NCBI RefSeq assembly: GCF_030540645.1
Contig: NZ_JAUNVV010000005.1
Coordinates: 1 to 34,379 of the forward strand
Length of the DNA: 34,379 nt
Source: Arthrobacter sp.
GTDB taxonomy: Bacteria; Actinomycetota; Actinomycetes; Actinomycetales; Micrococcaceae
Direction of reading: 5' to 3'
In this document: positions 33,277-34,379 of the stretch, piece after piece
How positions within the stretch are numbered: position 1 is the first letter of the stretch
Layout: each line of letters begins with the position of its first letter
Made by a program: the position numbers and the translations under genes
The notes under the pieces: model-generated
Database searches by the model: none
What the model saw: only the letters and a program-made list of their open reading frames with translations
Told to the model about the DNA's origin: nothing

Positions 33277-33998
33277 ACGTTCCCAACCCGACCCCGCACC
33301 CAAACCAGGCTTCCGCCGCAAAGGAGGTTCCCGACGTCGTGCATGGCACAGAGATCACCGGTGGTGCCGTGCTGGATGAGGTCCTGCTGGGCGACGTGGG
33401 TTCCGAGCCGCGCAGGCAGCGGCTGAACCCGGACGAACGGCGTCGGCAAATCTTTGTGTGCGCGCAAAGACTCTTCAACGCCCGCCCCTATGAAGACGTC
33501 TCTGCGACCGATATTGCGGCGGCCGCCGGGGTGGCGCGCGGGCTGGTCAACCACTACTTTGGCAACAAGCGCCAACTGTATTTGGAGGTCATCCGGATCA
33601 GCTCGACGGTTTCCGAAGTGGAGATCGCCAAGCTGCCCGAAGGTTCGCTGGACGAGCGCATTGAACTGGCCGTGGAAGGATTTTTGGACTCGTTGGAGGA
33701 GTCTGGGGCCTCATGGCTGGCACTCGGCTCCGGCGGTATGGGCCGGGACCCGGATCTGGAACGGATCTTGATCGCTTCGGAAAATGACACCATTGAGCTG
33801 CTGATCCAGGCCTGCGGGCTGGCCGGGCGCAAACAGAGCCGGGAGCAGATCCGCGCCATGTTCCGCGTTTACGCGCACTTGGCCCGCAGCGGGGCGCGTG
33901 AGTGGCTGCTGCGCCAGACCCTCACGCGCCCACAGGCGCACGCGCTGCTAACCGGCACGCTGCAGTTCATCACCAAGGAAGCCCTGCAATTGCCGTAG
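33273..33998 (+). CDS. TetR/AcrR family transcriptional regulator
   Basis: A 241-residue regulator. The helix-turn-helix is at about 77-97 (VSATDIAAAAGVARGLVNHYF), followed by GNKRQLYLEVI. The C-terminal helical domain is typical in size for ligand binding. The first 50 residues form an unusual extension ahead of the usual start of the family, so a later start is possible, but the ATG at 33273 overlaps the crotonase stop and has GGAG/GAGG sites upstream. By position it should repress its own crotonase-tetR unit and the divergent beta-oxidation operon, with an acyl-CoA as likely inducer. That target and ligand are inferred. Confidence 0.88.
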   Translation: MNVPNPTPHPNQASAAKEVPDVVHGTEITGGAVLDEVLLGDVGSEPRRQRLNPDERRRQIFVCAQRLFNARPYEDVSATDIAAAAGVARGLVNHYFGNKRQLYLEVIRISSTVSEVEIAKLPEGSLDERIELAVEGFLDSLEESGASWLALGSGGMGRDPDLERILIASENDTIELLIQACGLAGRKQSREQIRAMFRVYAHLARSGAREWLLRQTLTRPQAHALLTGTLQFITKEALQLP

Positions 33999-34029
33999 CC
34001 ACGCTTCCCGCTTCGAAGGGCTCCGAACC

Positions 34030-34379
34030 TCAGGGGTCCACATACAGGTCCACCATGAGTTCCGCCGTCGGATCCACCGCGTAGGCAGCGAAGTTCACCA
34101 TCCCGCGGGCGCGCAAAAGCTCCTCGTCGATGATGGTCTGGCCGGTAAGTTCCCTGCTGGGCGTGGTGAGGATCGCGTGTGCGGCATCGGCCATGATGGT
34201 GGCATGCCGCGAGCGCCGGATCATTTCCTGCCCACCCAGGAGGTTCGCGACGGCGGCCGTGGCTATCGTGGTGCGCGGCCACAGCGCGTTGGCTGCCACT
34301 CCCTGCGCAGCGAACTCCGCCGCAAAGCCGAGCGTGGCCAGGGTCATGCCGTACTTGGCCAGCGTGTAGGCCGGGTTGG
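34030..34379 (-). CDS. short-chain dehydrogenase/reductase, C-terminal part
   Basis: Partial gene running off the right edge; the visible 116 residues are the C-terminal half of an SDR. The catalytic YxxxK is seen in NPAYTLAKYGMTLA, followed by FAAEFAAQGVAANALWPRTTIAT as in the cofactor-proximal region. The tail (ADAAHAILTTPSRELTGQTIIDEELL) resembles HSDL2-like or fatty-acid-linked SDRs. A Met inside the fragment is not the start. Convergent with tetR, 31 bases between stops, without a clear terminator. Substrate unknown. Confidence 0.88.
   Translation of the reverse strand, partial: NPAYTLAKYGMTLATLGFAAEFAAQGVAANALWPRTTIATAAVANLLGGQEMIRRSRHATIMADAAHAILTTPSRELTGQTIIDEELLRARGMVNFAAYAVDPTAELMVDLYVDP

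Overview
The window looks like chromosome of a high-GC Gram-positive of the Micrococcaceae, most probably Arthrobacter or a close relative. The support is frequent GTG starts, TAG/TGA stops and tightly packed operons, plus gene types familiar from that group: a TPM-domain protein next to PspA, a TOBE-domain regulator in front of modABC, a FolP2-type pterin-binding protein and an AbiEi/DUF559-like protein. I see no phage genes, transposases, CRISPR array or rRNA. The placement is inference from protein resemblance, not from a search.

Layout. (1) 1-3879, plus strand: a compact pterin cluster with a divergent GTP cyclohydrolase I, a FAD/NAD(P) ferredoxin-reductase-type flavoprotein, a FolP2-like dihydropteroate synthase homologue that lacks the usual pABA loop, and a RibD-C/DHFR-like reductase. 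(2) 3876-5554, minus strand: a lipid kinase and a lipoprotein. (3) 5708-8079, plus strand: a J-domain protein with a degraded NERD-like tail, tRNA methyltransferase TrmL and a small-molecule methyltransferase. (4) 8109-11135: a long imperfect hairpin, an orphan AbiEi/DUF559-like protein, and etfBA on the minus strand. (5) 11409-16341: an HtrA-type membrane protease diverging from a TPM-domain protein and PspA, an envelope-stress block. (6) 16481-19647: a TOBE regulator and modABC for molybdate uptake. (7) 19739-19968: initiator tRNA-fMet and a large inverted repeat of unknown role.

(8) 19992-34379: branched-chain and fatty acyl-CoA catabolism. A minus-strand valine-degradation operon encodes an isobutyryl-CoA-type dehydrogenase, a 3-hydroxyisobutyryl-CoA hydrolase, MmsB and an enoyl-CoA hydratase. 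Upstream of it lie an orphan membrane cytochrome b and a beta-oxidation operon (thiolase, FadB-like protein, dienoyl-CoA isomerase-like crotonase, acyl-CoA ligase, MBL-fold hydrolase). The latter diverges from a crotonase-tetR pair across a shared promoter region with two near-identical palindromes, probably the TetR operators. The last gene, a short-chain dehydrogenase, runs off the right edge.

How they work together. Acyl-CoA dehydrogenases pass electrons to EtfAB, so regions 4 and 8 are metabolically linked. The mod transporter feeds molybdenum cofactor enzymes, and the cytochrome b resembles the membrane anchor of such an enzyme, but no catalytic partner is in view. The most unusual assembly is the four-gene pterin cluster: it has the first and late steps of a folate-like pathway but no folB or folK, and its synthase homologue is unlikely to use pABA normally.
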